64,000 bases of DNA from the NCBI GenBank assembly GCA_023435225.1, contig JAEYRX010000024.1:1-64000 (forward strand), read 5' to 3'. The stretch comes from Bacillota bacterium (GTDB taxonomy: Bacteria; Bacillota; UBA4882; UBA8346). Below, in pieces: positions 53,298 through 62,120 of the stretch (within the stretch, counting starts at the first letter, position 1; each line of letters starts with the position of its first letter). The notes under the pieces are model-generated. The model was not told the origin of the DNA. It did not search any database and saw only the letters and a program-made list of their open reading frames with translations. The translations under genes and the position numbers were made by a program.

Positions 53298-54599
53298 ATG
53301 GTAAAAGAGAAGATTTTAAACAAAACTGCTATACTAGGTGTTATCGGTTTAGGCTACGTTGGGCTTCCGTTGGCGGTTGAAAAAGCTAAAGCAGGTTATA
53401 AGGTGATTGGCTTTGATGTGCAACCACAAAAGGTTGAAATGGTCAATGCCGGCAAAAATTATATTGGTGATGTGGTTAATGAGGACCTGGCAGCTATTGT
53501 TGGGTCAGGGAAATTATCCGCCACCTCTGATTTTAGCAAGATATCCGAATTGGATTGTGTCAGTATATGTGTGCCTACCCCTTTAGATAAGCATCAACAA
53601 CCGGATATCAGTTATGTTAAAAGTTCGGCCGAAACAGTAGCCAAATACCTTCATAAAGACATGCTGGTAGTATTGGAATCCACTACTTATCCGGGTACAA
53701 CCGAGGAATTGATTAAACCAATTCTGGAAACGACCGGTTTAAAATGCGGACAAGATTTCTATTTGGCATTTTCACCAGAACGGGTTGATCCCGGGAATTT
53801 ACTTTATAAAACAAAGAATACCCCCAAGGTAGTAGGTGGTATTACACCTAAGTGTACCGATATTGCAGCAGCAATGTATGAAAGTGTATTGGAGGCTCCG
53901 GTTTTTCGGGCATCAAGTCCGGCTATAGCCGAAATGGAAAAAATCTTGGAAAATACCTATCGTAATATCAATATCGGATTGATAAATGAACTGGCTATCT
54001 TGTGCAAAAAAATGAATATCAATATTTGGGAAGTTATTGAAGCGGCTAAAACAAAACCATACGGCTTTCAAGCATTTTATCCGGGCCCTGGATTAGGAGG
54101 CCATTGCATACCGCTGGATCCTTATTATTTGGCATGGAAAGCCCGGGAATACGGTTTCCATACCTCGATGATAGAATCATCTATGATGATTAACGACCGT
54201 ATGCCGGAGTATTGTGTAGAGCGGGCAACGAAAATGTTAAACCAGGTAAAGAAGTCGTTAAATGGTTCCAAAATATTGGTCTTGGGTGTGGCTTATAAAC
54301 AAGATATTGACGATTACCGTGAAAGTCCGGCTTTACATGTTATAGATAAATTAGAGAAGTCGGGCGCTCAGGTTAAATATTATGATCCTTATATTCCGGA
54401 GTTCCAGGAACATGGTGTTTTACGTAAGGGTGAACCGGAGTTAACCGGGGAATTGCTTCAGTTGATGGATTTAGTTATTATTACCACATCTCATACTAAT
54501 ATAGACTATGAATTTGTACAAGCTAATGCCACAATTGTTTTTGATACTAAAAACGCTATGAAAAGCGTAAAAAACCGTAATAATATCCACTTGTTATAG
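53298..54599 (+). CDS. wbpA: UDP-N-acetylglucosamine 6-dehydrogenase, WbpA-like
   Basis: NAD-dependent four-electron oxidation of UDP-GlcNAc to UDP-GlcNAcA. The 433-aa protein has the N-terminal Rossmann motif (GVIGLGYVGLPLAVEKAKAG), the central NINIGLINELAILCKKMNI helix, catalytic Cys in PGPGLGGHCIPLDPYYLAWK and a C-terminal UDP-binding domain (GVAYKQDIDDYRESPALHVI). The group (WbpA/WbpO/TviB) could also oxidise UDP-GalNAc. The three following genes form the rest of the 2,3-diacetamido uronate pathway and favour WbpA. Confidence 0.9.
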   Translation: MVKEKILNKTAILGVIGLGYVGLPLAVEKAKAGYKVIGFDVQPQKVEMVNAGKNYIGDVVNEDLAAIVGSGKLSATSDFSKISELDCVSICVPTPLDKHQQPDISYVKSSAETVAKYLHKDMLVVLESTTYPGTTEELIKPILETTGLKCGQDFYLAFSPERVDPGNLLYKTKNTPKVVGGITPKCTDIAAAMYESVLEAPVFRASSPAIAEMEKILENTYRNINIGLINELAILCKKMNINIWEVIEAAKTKPYGFQAFYPGPGLGGHCIPLDPYYLAWKAREYGFHTSMIESSMMINDRMPEYCVERATKMLNQVKKSLNGSKILVLGVAYKQDIDDYRESPALHVIDKLEKSGAQVKYYDPYIPEFQEHGVLRKGEPELTGELLQLMDLVIITTSHTNIDYEFVQANATIVFDTKNAMKSVKNRNNIHLL

Positions 54600-54651
54600 G
54601 TCATCTAACAATGAATTATGTTCAAAGTGCTATGATTTAAAATATTAAATA

Positions 54652-54688
54652 AATCCGTGTTCAATCCGTGTTAATCCTGTCAAAAAGA
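54652..54688. repeat. R2 half element, inverse of the one at 50341-50378
   Basis: AATCCGTGTTCAATCCGTG then TTAATCCTGTCAAAAAG. Read on the other strand it matches 50341-50378 almost base for base. Elsewhere in the window R2 occurs as complete fold-backs. Confidence 0.7.
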
Positions 54689-54710
54689 TTTTAATATTGA
54701 AAAGGAATTG

Positions 54711-55292
54711 ATGGAAATGGGTCAGGATAAAGAATATTTTGTTCATGAAAGTTCTTATATTGATGATGATGTAACGGTCGGTAAAGGCACAAAAATTTGG
54801 CATTTTTCTCATATTCAAAAAGGCGCCAGAATAGGTAAGAGTTGTAGTTTTGGTCAAAATGTCAATGTTGGTAACAATGTTAAGATCGGTAATTATTGTA
54901 AGATTCAAAATAATGTTTCTTTGTATGAAGGGGTAGAGTTAGAAGATTATGTTTTTTGTGGTCCATCGATGGTGTTTACCAATATTAAAACTCCCAGGTG
55001 TAAGTATCCGCAAAGGGGCAGTGATTTTTATCTTAAGACTCTTTTGAAAGAAGGGGCTAGCATTGGGGCAAATGCAACCATTGTTTGCGGACATACTATC
55101 GGAAAACATTCCTTAATTGCCGCCGGGGCTGTTGTAACCAGTGATGTACCCGATTATGCTTTGATGGTTGGAGTTCCGGCTAAAAGAAGAGGATGGGTTT
55201 GTGAGTGTGGTGAACAGTTAAAACCGGACTTAACTTGTAAACGCTGCGGTAGAGTATACATAGAGGAAAATAATTTGTTAAGAGAGGCTTAA
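54711..55292 (+). CDS. wbpD: UDP-amino-sugar N-acetyltransferase, WbpD-like
   Basis: A left-handed beta-helix acyltransferase of about 193 aa (ATG 54711; ATG 54717 and TTG 54708 are possible). Hexapeptide repeats run from about residue 20 to 150 (VGKGTKIWHFSHIQKGARIG). The C-terminal tail has a zinc-ribbon-like CECGEQLKPDLTCKRCG, seen in WbpD-like enzymes. It would acetylate the 3-amino group of UDP-GlcNAc(3NH2)A using acetyl-CoA. It is followed after 6 nt by the aminotransferase gene. Confidence 0.88.
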   Translation: MEMGQDKEYFVHESSYIDDDVTVGKGTKIWHFSHIQKGARIGKSCSFGQNVNVGNNVKIGNYCKIQNNVSLYEGVELEDYVFCGPSMVFTNIKTPRCKYPQRGSDFYLKTLLKEGASIGANATIVCGHTIGKHSLIAAGAVVTSDVPDYALMVGVPAKRRGWVCECGEQLKPDLTCKRCGRVYIEENNLLREA

Positions 55293-55298
55293 TCATTA

Positions 55299-56384
55299 AT
55301 GGAATTTATTGATTTAAAAGAACAATACTGGCGGTTAAAACCGGAGATAGATGCCGGAATTCAGCGAGTGTTGGATCACGGCCAGTATATTATGGGGCCG
55401 GAAGTTCAAGAATTAGAAGAAAAATTGGCTGAATTCGTTGGTGTAAAATATTGTATTTCGATGGCTAATGGGACCGACGCTTTATTAATCGCTTTGATGG
55501 CTTTAGGGATTGGCACGGGAGATGAGGTTATTACCACTCCTTTTACTTTTATTGCAACAGCTGAAGTAATAACCTTATTAGGGGCAAAACCGGTATTTGT
55601 CGACATTGATCCACAAACCTATAATTTGGATCCGAGTTTGATCGTAAAAGCGATTACCCCTCTAACAAAAGCAATCATACCGGTGAGTCTCTACGGACAA
55701 TGTGCCGATTTTGATCCAATTAATGCTATTGCAGCTAAATATAATATTCCGGTAATTGAAGATGGAGCCCAGAGCTTCGGGGCTATGTATAAGAAAAAAA
55801 AATCTTGTAGTTTAACTACAATAGGGTGTACAAGTTTTTTCCCATCCAAACCATTGGGATGCTATGGAGATGGGGGAGCTTGTTTTACTAATAATGATGA
55901 ATTATCATTGAAGATGAAGCAAATCCGGGTCCATGGCCAGGATCGCCGCTATCACCATCCATTACTTGGCTTAAACGGCCGCTTGGATACCATCCAGGCA
56001 GCGATATTGCTTGCTAAGTTGGAAGTGTTTCCGGAAGAAGTGAAACTACGGATGGAGATTGGGAATCGCTATTCGGAATTGTTAAAAGATAAAGCGATAG
56101 TGCCATATATTGAACCATTTAACACCAGTGTTTACGCCCAATATACAATTCAAGTCGATAATCGGGACTTAGTAAAAACAAAATTAAATGAAAGCGGGAT
56201 CCCTAATGCGGTTCATTACCCGATCCCGTTACATTTGCAACCGGTTTTTTCTTTTTTAAATCAGGGCGAAGGGTCGTTTCCGGTATCCGAAGCTGTTGCA
56301 AAAAGAGTAATGAGTTTACCGATGCATCCATATTTGACTGAAGAGGAACAATTGAAGATAACTAGAGTGTTAGGGAGTTGTTGA
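55299..56384 (+). CDS. wbpE: PLP-dependent sugar aminotransferase, WbpE-like
   Basis: A 361-aa DegT/DnrJ/EryC1 aminotransferase. It has NGTDALLIALMALGIGTGDE (cofactor phosphate region), the Asp in VIEDGAQSFGA, and the PLP Lys in SFFPSKPLGCYGDGG. In the WbpA/B/E/D pathway it aminates UDP-3-keto-GlcNAcA at C3. Its position between the WbpD- and WbpB-like genes supports this over other amino sugars. Confidence 0.9.
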   Translation: MEFIDLKEQYWRLKPEIDAGIQRVLDHGQYIMGPEVQELEEKLAEFVGVKYCISMANGTDALLIALMALGIGTGDEVITTPFTFIATAEVITLLGAKPVFVDIDPQTYNLDPSLIVKAITPLTKAIIPVSLYGQCADFDPINAIAAKYNIPVIEDGAQSFGAMYKKKKSCSLTTIGCTSFFPSKPLGCYGDGGACFTNNDELSLKMKQIRVHGQDRRYHHPLLGLNGRLDTIQAAILLAKLEVFPEEVKLRMEIGNRYSELLKDKAIVPYIEPFNTSVYAQYTIQVDNRDLVKTKLNESGIPNAVHYPIPLHLQPVFSFLNQGEGSFPVSEAVAKRVMSLPMHPYLTEEEQLKITRVLGSC

Positions 56385-56399
56385 AAGATAACTTCGTTA

Positions 56400-56540
56400 T
56401 ATTTTTTCTAGAACCATGTTTTTAGAAATTGTTAAATTAATACCATTATTTTTTTCATTATTTCCGGTTTTAGGGACGTAATGCTTTATGCAGAAGGTAA
56501 ATTAACTCATACGCTTAATTCATGAAGTATTTTAAAAAGC
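56400..56540. repeat. Degraded R3-like element between wbpE- and wbpB-like genes
   Basis: The 188-bp gap contains CCGGTTTTAGGGACGTAATGC (centre of the R3 type, about 56464-56484) with AATTAACTCAT-like sequence on the right. The ends are too eroded to define. The spaced AGGA motif is absent here. Confidence 0.35.
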
Positions 56541-56572
56541 TGAAAATAATTTTATACTTAAGGTGATAATAA

Positions 56573-57667
56573 ATGAGTACATTTCGGTTTGGTCTTATCG
56601 GTTGCGGGCGGATTGCCCCCAATCATGCCAAAAATATCATGGAATTGGAAAACGCGGAATTAAAAGCGGTTTGTGATGTAATATCCGAAAAAGCGGAGAA
56701 ATTTAGTAAAAACTATGGAGGTGACCCGTATACTGATTATCGTTCCGTCATCGAACGGACCGATATTGATGTTATATCGATTGCCACTCCAAGCGGCCTT
56801 CATGCCCAAATTGGTATTGAAGCTGCTAAAGCCGGAAAACATGTTATTATTGAAAAACCAATGGCGTTATCATTACATGATGCCGATTTACTTATAGCAG
56901 CTTGTAAAAAAAATCATGTTTACCTAGGAGTTTGTCACCAAAACCGATATAATTTAGTTGTTGGGAAATTGCGGGAAGCTTTAGAAATGGGAAGATTCGG
57001 GAAGTTAACTCATGCCGTAGCTTCCATCAGGTGGTACCGGGACCAGGCGTACTTTGAGGATGGCTGGCACGGAACCTGGTCTCAAGATGGTGGAGTATTA
57101 ATGAATCAATCAATTCATAATATTGATTTGTTATTATGGATTATGGGGGAAGCTGCCGGAGTATATGGTCAGATCGCCACCAGGCAACGGAATATTGAAG
57201 TGGAAGACTTGGGAATGGGAATTATTAATTTTAAAAACGGCGCTTATGGTATGATTGAAGCCTCTTCAACGGTTTATCCTCGAAATCTGGAGGAGACCTT
57301 AAATGTTTTCGGCCGGACCGGAACAGTGGTGCTGGGCGGAACTTCGATTAATAAGATAGAAACTTGGCGGTTCGCCGATGGACTTGATGTTGAAGACCAA
57401 GTTATTAATACAATCGGGGAAAATCCTCCTAATATTTATGGATTTGGGCATCGCACATTTTACCAACGTTTTATGAGGGCAATAGATTTGGGGATTCCGT
57501 GTGACATACCCGGAGAAGAAGGACGTAAGGCTTTGGAATTAATAATTGCCATATATCATTCCAGTTTAATAAATTCGCCGATAACGATACCATTTAACGA
57601 AGAAAGATTTCCTCTTTCAGAGCTAATGAAAAATTGCTTTATTTCAAAAGAAGCAGTAAATAAATAG
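56573..57667 (+). CDS. wbpB: Gfo/Idh/MocA oxidoreductase, WbpB-like
   Basis: A 364-aa NAD-dependent oxidoreductase. The Rossmann motif is FGLIGCGRIAPNHAKNI; the EKP motif appears as HVIIEKPMALSLHDADLLI, and the substrate-domain His in NQSIHNIDLLLWIMGE. WbpB oxidises C3 of UDP-GlcNAcA, feeding the aminotransferase. Together with the three preceding genes the complete route from UDP-GlcNAc to UDP-GlcNAc(3NAc)A is present. No WbpI-type epimerase was seen in the window. Confidence 0.88.
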   Translation: MSTFRFGLIGCGRIAPNHAKNIMELENAELKAVCDVISEKAEKFSKNYGGDPYTDYRSVIERTDIDVISIATPSGLHAQIGIEAAKAGKHVIIEKPMALSLHDADLLIAACKKNHVYLGVCHQNRYNLVVGKLREALEMGRFGKLTHAVASIRWYRDQAYFEDGWHGTWSQDGGVLMNQSIHNIDLLLWIMGEAAGVYGQIATRQRNIEVEDLGMGIINFKNGAYGMIEASSTVYPRNLEETLNVFGRTGTVVLGGTSINKIETWRFADGLDVEDQVINTIGENPPNIYGFGHRTFYQRFMRAIDLGIPCDIPGEEGRKALELIIAIYHSSLINSPITIPFNEERFPLSELMKNCFISKEAVNK

Positions 57668-57942
57668 AAAGTCTTTCCGAACAAATGCCAATAATTAAGG
57701 ATATTACTTCAAAAAATTTTAGGAAATATTTTGAAATAAAGAAACTTTATTTCAACACATATAGTTGGTGAAAATTTGTTTTAAAGGAAAATAATGATTT
57801 TTCGAACTTAGAGAAGGAATTTATAAGTTTTTAGCGAATAATTTTCTGTAATTTATTGAGTAAGATTATTACTCGAAATCGAATCTATTATTTAAAACAA
57901 TTATTCCAATTATAGAATTAATAACCGATAGGTGGCTTTGCT

Positions 57943-58482
57943 TTGTTAGATTCGCTAATAACTTCGAAAACCAGGTTACAATTATTATTATACTTTTTTT
58001 TAAACCCGGAGTATTCTTCATATTTACGCAAGTTGGCCAAAGAGTTAGGAGAGTCGACTAATGCCGTCCGGGTAGAGTTGAACCGGTTGGAGGATGCCCA
58101 GCTTTTAACCAGTAAAGTTAACGGCCGGGAGAAATGGTATATTGCCAATCAGTCGCATCCCTTATTTCCGGAGATTAATTCGATTGTCAAAAAGGTAATG
58201 GGCATTGACAAGCTGGTTGAAGAAGTTTTGGCCAATCTTGGCCATCTGGAAGTCGCTTTAGTAGTTGGCGATTATACCAGAGGAATTGATTCGGGAATTA
58301 TTGATCTGGTTTTAGTGGGAACAATTGACCGGAGCTATTTGGAGACGCTGGTAAGCAAAGCGGAAGAACTTTTAAAGAGGCGGATACGTACTTTGGTGTT
58401 GAACAAAGAAGAGTATGAGAATCTCCAGTCTCGTTTTAAAGTGGAAGGAAGCATAGTTGCGTGGGAAGAGAAGGCAAACTGA
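57943..58482 (+). CDS. Winged-helix regulator fused to a degenerate nucleotidyltransferase-like domain
   Basis: A 179-aa protein. Residues about 1-70 are an ArsR-type winged helix (SKTRLQLLLYFFLNPEYSSY, then LAKELGESTNAVRVELNRLE). Residues about 100-175 look like an MNT nucleotidyltransferase fold (LVVGDYTRGIDSGIIDLVLV) in which the usual G-S...D-x-D catalytic pattern is broken. Proteins like this are often next to polysaccharide exporter genes and may regulate them. The start is TTG after GGTGGC. An AGGA-N16-CGAA motif lies 105-128 bp upstream. Confidence 0.72.
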   Translation: MLDSLITSKTRLQLLLYFFLNPEYSSYLRKLAKELGESTNAVRVELNRLEDAQLLTSKVNGREKWYIANQSHPLFPEINSIVKKVMGIDKLVEEVLANLGHLEVALVVGDYTRGIDSGIIDLVLVGTIDRSYLETLVSKAEELLKRRIRTLVLNKEEYENLQSRFKVEGSIVAWEEKAN

Positions 58483-58525
58483 TAATTTGAATAGTTTTAA
58501 TTAAATTTTTAATGGGGAGAAAACA

Positions 58526-59362
58526 TTGGATCAAGAAAAAAAAGAATTTAATATAGTTATAGAGCCGGGACGAGGGTTTAAGAACTATTGGTTTGACCTT
58601 TGGCAGTATCGGGAATTATTATTTTTTCTCTCTTGGCGTGATATTCTGGTGAGATATAAACAGACTGTTATTGGCATTGCTTGGAGTGTAATCAGACCAT
58701 TATTAACAATGGTGGTATTTACTTTCATCTTTGGTAAGCTCGCCAAATTTCCTTCGGAAGGAGTTCCTTATCCGATCTTGGTCTACGCGGCGATGCTGCC
58801 GTGGCAATTTTTTGCTAATGCTTTAACTGAGAGCAGCAATTCTTTGTTATCTAATGCCGGAATGATATCCAAGATTTATTTTCCGCGTTTGATCGTTCCA
58901 TCTAGTTCGATCATAGTCAGTCTAGTGGATTTTTTAATTTCATTTGTTATTTTAATTTTATTAATGGTTTGGTATCATTTCGTTCCGAATTGGCATATTT
59001 TTACTTTGCCGTTATTTCTATTAATGGCACTTATTTTTTCTTTGGGACTTGGATTTTGGCTGGCCGCTTTGAATGTAAAATACCGAGACTTCCGGTATAT
59101 TGTACCGTTTACCGTTCAGTTTGGATTATATGTTTCACCAGTTGGTTTTAGCAGTTCGGTGGTGCCGGAACGATGGCGGCTACTATATTCGATGAATCCT
59201 ATGGTTGGAGTGATCGATGGTTTTCGCTGGGCAATCTTGGGGCAAAATATTCAAATTTATTGGCCGGGCTTTTTATTATCTTTATTTTTGACTTTAGCTG
59301 TTTTCATCTTTGGTATTCTATATTTTAGGAAAACTGAACAAGCTTTTGCCGATATTATATAA
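58526..59362 (+). CDS. wzm: O-antigen/teichoic-type ABC transporter permease (Wzm/TagG family)
   Basis: A 278-aa ABC-2 permease with six membrane segments. The family motif near the N-terminus (FLSWRDILVRYKQTVIGIAW) and the end (ILYFRKTEQAFADII) are characteristic of Wzm/TagG. With the ATPase encoded 9 nt downstream it would export undecaprenyl-linked polysaccharide across the inner membrane. The start is TTG after GGGGAGAAA. Confidence 0.92.
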   Translation: MDQEKKEFNIVIEPGRGFKNYWFDLWQYRELLFFLSWRDILVRYKQTVIGIAWSVIRPLLTMVVFTFIFGKLAKFPSEGVPYPILVYAAMLPWQFFANALTESSNSLLSNAGMISKIYFPRLIVPSSSIIVSLVDFLISFVILILLMVWYHFVPNWHIFTLPLFLLMALIFSLGLGFWLAALNVKYRDFRYIVPFTVQFGLYVSPVGFSSSVVPERWRLLYSMNPMVGVIDGFRWAILGQNIQIYWPGFLLSLFLTLAVFIFGILYFRKTEQAFADII

Positions 59363-59371
59363 GGAGTTATT

Positions 59372-60628
59372 ATGTGCACAGTCATTAGAGTTAATAATTT
59401 AAGTAAAAAATATTTTATCCAACATAAGCAGCAAGAGAATTATAGGACATTACGCGATGTAATAACTAACAATGTTAGAAATTTTGGAAAACATGTCCTA
59501 CATCCTTTTGCCAAAAATATAGAAACCCTATCAACTAAGGAAGAATTTTGGGCTTTGAAAAATATCTCTTTTGAAGTAAAGCAAGGAGAAAGAATAGGGA
59601 TAATTGGTCGTAATGGTGCTGGGAAGTCAACTTTATTGAAACTTATAAGTAGAATTACCGAGCCGACCGAAGGTCGGGTGGCGATTAGGGGTCGAGTAGC
59701 GAGTTTATTAGAAGTAGGGACTGGTTTTCATCCGGAACTGACTGGTAGAGAAAATATATACCTTAATGGTGCAATATTGGGTATGACCAAAAATGAAATC
59801 CAGAAGAAATTTGATGAAATTGTACAATTTGCAGAGGTTGAAAAATTCCTTGATACACCAGTAAAACGTTATTCGTCTGGGATGTATGTTCGATTGGCTT
59901 TTTCTGTTGCTGCCCACTTGGATCCGGAAATACTTATCATTGATGAGGTTTTAGCAGTTGGAGACATACAATTCCAAAAAAAATGTTTTGGCAAAATAGA
60001 AGATGTAGGAAAAGATGGGAAAACGTTAATTTTTGTAAGCCATAATATGAATATTATAAAACAATTATGTTCTAAATGTATTTTGTTAGAAAATGGTATA
60101 TTAAAAGAATTTTTTGATACAGATTCTGTTGTAAAAAAATATTTATTGGATTATTCAAATTATGCTTCAATTGTAGATTTAGAGAATTACAAGACCAAAT
60201 ATGGCAATAATGAGTTATCACTTTGTTCTATTAAATTACTTAATTCAATAGGAGGAATGTTTGCTGCCTACCATAATCAACCTTTGAAATTGAGAATTGC
60301 TTTAAAATCTGATGATAATCTTTCAAATGTATCATTTGCATTAGGATTTTATACAATTGAAAATATTCTCATTTTTATTGCTAGAAGTGAGAATGAAGAT
60401 ATGACTTATAACTTTAAAAAAGGTGAAAGCAGAAGTATTGATATTATAATTAATCATAATTTGATTCCGGGAAATTATAAGTTAAATTTAGGTATATATT
60501 CAGGTAAACGAGTTTATTCTTATATTTCAAGTGATGAGTTTGTAAGATTAGAGTTAATTACTGGTAATGTAAGTAATTATATTACTCGTAATGATGGAAT
60601 AATTATCTGCAAATCAGACTGGAAATAA
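59372..60628 (+). CDS. wzt: Polysaccharide ABC transporter ATPase with carbohydrate-binding tail (Wzt)
   Basis: A 418-aa ATPase partner of Wzm. Walker A is IGRNGAGKSTLLKL (about residues 77-90), the signature YSSGMYVRLAFSVAAHL, Walker B LIIDEVLAVGD and the H-loop FVSHNM. Residues about 250-418 are a beta-rich Wzt C-terminal domain, which in homologues recognises the terminal modification of the glycan. From here on the sequence becomes visibly more AT-rich, which suggests transferred glycan-specific genes. Confidence 0.92.
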   Translation: MCTVIRVNNLSKKYFIQHKQQENYRTLRDVITNNVRNFGKHVLHPFAKNIETLSTKEEFWALKNISFEVKQGERIGIIGRNGAGKSTLLKLISRITEPTEGRVAIRGRVASLLEVGTGFHPELTGRENIYLNGAILGMTKNEIQKKFDEIVQFAEVEKFLDTPVKRYSSGMYVRLAFSVAAHLDPEILIIDEVLAVGDIQFQKKCFGKIEDVGKDGKTLIFVSHNMNIIKQLCSKCILLENGILKEFFDTDSVVKKYLLDYSNYASIVDLENYKTKYGNNELSLCSIKLLNSIGGMFAAYHNQPLKLRIALKSDDNLSNVSFALGFYTIENILIFIARSENEDMTYNFKKGESRSIDIIINHNLIPGNYKLNLGIYSGKRVYSYISSDEFVRLELITGNVSNYITRNDGIIICKSDWK

Positions 60629-60644
60629 AATGGGGGATGTTATA

Positions 60645-61295
60645 TTGAAAAAATTCATTAAAAGTACATTCATTTATATTTTTTATAGAAAAATTAAGAG
60701 TTATCTGGATAGAAGGGCAGTAAAAAAAAAATGGGAAGAAAATGGAAGGCTTGTTCCGCCACCCCATGAAATAAAAGTAGATGTAGTTAAAGAAACTGCA
60801 AAAAAATTTAAAACTACGATTTTTGTTGAAACTGGCACCTATCGGGGAGATATGGTTTTTGAAGTTAAGAACTTATTTAAAAAAATAATATCAATTGAAT
60901 TAAGTAAGACTTTATTTGAACAAGCTAAAATGAAATTTGAAGGGTTTAATCATATAACAATAGTTCATGGAGATAGTGGAGAAATATTAGGGAGTCAGAT
61001 ATCTAATATCAATGAACCATGTTTGTTTTGGCTTGACGGACATTATTCGGCAGGTATTACTGCGAAAGGCAATGTTAATACTCCAATAATTCAAGAGTTA
61101 AACCACATTTTGAGTCATTTTATTAAAGAACATGTTATTTTAATTGATGATGCTAGACTTTTTAATGGAGAAAATGATTACCCTGAATTAAATGAACTTC
61201 GAACTTATATTTTGGATAAGAAACCCAATTATAGATTTGAAGTTGATAATGATATTATTAAAGTTTATAAAGAAAATTCAACTAAAAACAAATAA
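60645..61295 (+). CDS. SAM-fold protein, possible glycan methyltransferase
   Basis: A 216-aa protein with a short basic, hydrophobic N-terminus and a class I methyltransferase-like core: TTIFVETGTYRGDMVFEV (motif I, about residues 58-75), IISIELSKTLFEQAKMKFEG (motif II) and CLFWLDGHYSAGITAKG. The DGH and ILIDDARLFNG stretches resemble sugar or acyl-modifying enzymes of surface glycans. The TTG at 60645 is preferred because GGGGGA is 7 nt before it; ATG at 60630 is the alternative. Substrate unknown. AT-rich. Confidence 0.65.
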   Translation: MKKFIKSTFIYIFYRKIKSYLDRRAVKKKWEENGRLVPPPHEIKVDVVKETAKKFKTTIFVETGTYRGDMVFEVKNLFKKIISIELSKTLFEQAKMKFEGFNHITIVHGDSGEILGSQISNINEPCLFWLDGHYSAGITAKGNVNTPIIQELNHILSHFIKEHVILIDDARLFNGENDYPELNELRTYILDKKPNYRFEVDNDIIKVYKENSTKNK

Positions 61296-61342
61296 TGTAC
61301 TCATTCGACATTAATATATATTGATTTAATAAAGGATAAATC

Positions 61343-62102
61343 ATGGATAAATTTAAAAGTATTTTAAATCAGATGCCATTTATCAAAAAGTATGTATTTC
61401 CATATATAAAGAAAAAAAGATTATTTAGAAGTTTCAAGAACGACTATTATTTGTATAAACATATTTCTACTTAAACTGATCGACGGTTTTCCCTTAAATG
61501 GAAGGATCGTTCCCCTTGTTTATATATGATAAAACAGCTAACGCAAGTTCTGACCGTCACTATATTTATCATATTTCATGGGCTGCTAGGGTTTTGGCTC
61601 AAAAAAAACCTGCATTTCATATTGATATATCATCTAGTTTATATTTTGTTTCGATTGTTTCGGCCTTTATACCAATTAAATTTTATAATTATCGGCCGGA
61701 AAAATTAGGATTATCAAATCTTACTGCAGAAGCAGGAGATTTATTAAAGTTACCTTTTCAAGATGAGAGTATTAAGTCTCTTTCATGTATGCATGTTATT
61801 GAACATGTTGGACTAGGACGTTATGGTGATCCACTTGATCTTGATGGGGATCTTAAGGCAATATCAAAACTCAAACGAGTTACTGCAATTGGAGGCTCCT
61901 TATTATTTTTTGTACCGGTAGGAAAACCCAGAATTATTTTTAACGCACATAGAATTTACTCTTATGTACAAGTCATTTCTTATTTTTCTAAGAGTTTGCT
62001 TTTATTTCTGATAAGCCGAATGAAGGAATAATATATAACCCGCCTCCTCATATAACTATGGAAAACAATTATGGTTGTGGGTGTTTCTGGTTTATAAAAT
62101 AA
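61343..62102 (+). pseudogene. Broken DUF268 family gene
   Basis: Three reading frames together give one DUF268-like protein of about 250 aa. The first (61343-61474, MDKFKSILNQMPFIKKYVF) ends in TAA at 61472, but the same frame continues with RRFSLKWKDRSPCLY. It then shifts near 61521-61527 (an extra TA in TATATAT) into the frame carrying SSDRHYIYHISWAARVLAQ, HIDISSSLYF and SCMHVIEHVGLGRYGDPLD. Near 61995 one T seems lost, and the typical end NYGCGCFWFIK is in a third frame, stopping at 62102. Three lesions argue for a decayed gene; assembly error remains possible. DUF268 genes are common in glycan clusters and look methyltransferase-like. Confidence 0.8.
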
Positions 62103-62120
62103 TTATGTCGAGGTTGTTAA

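Noticed and set aside
61498..62031. Intact 177-aa methyltransferase gene
   Set aside because: Both ends of the family are found in other frames next to it, so it is a fragment of a broken DUF268 gene.
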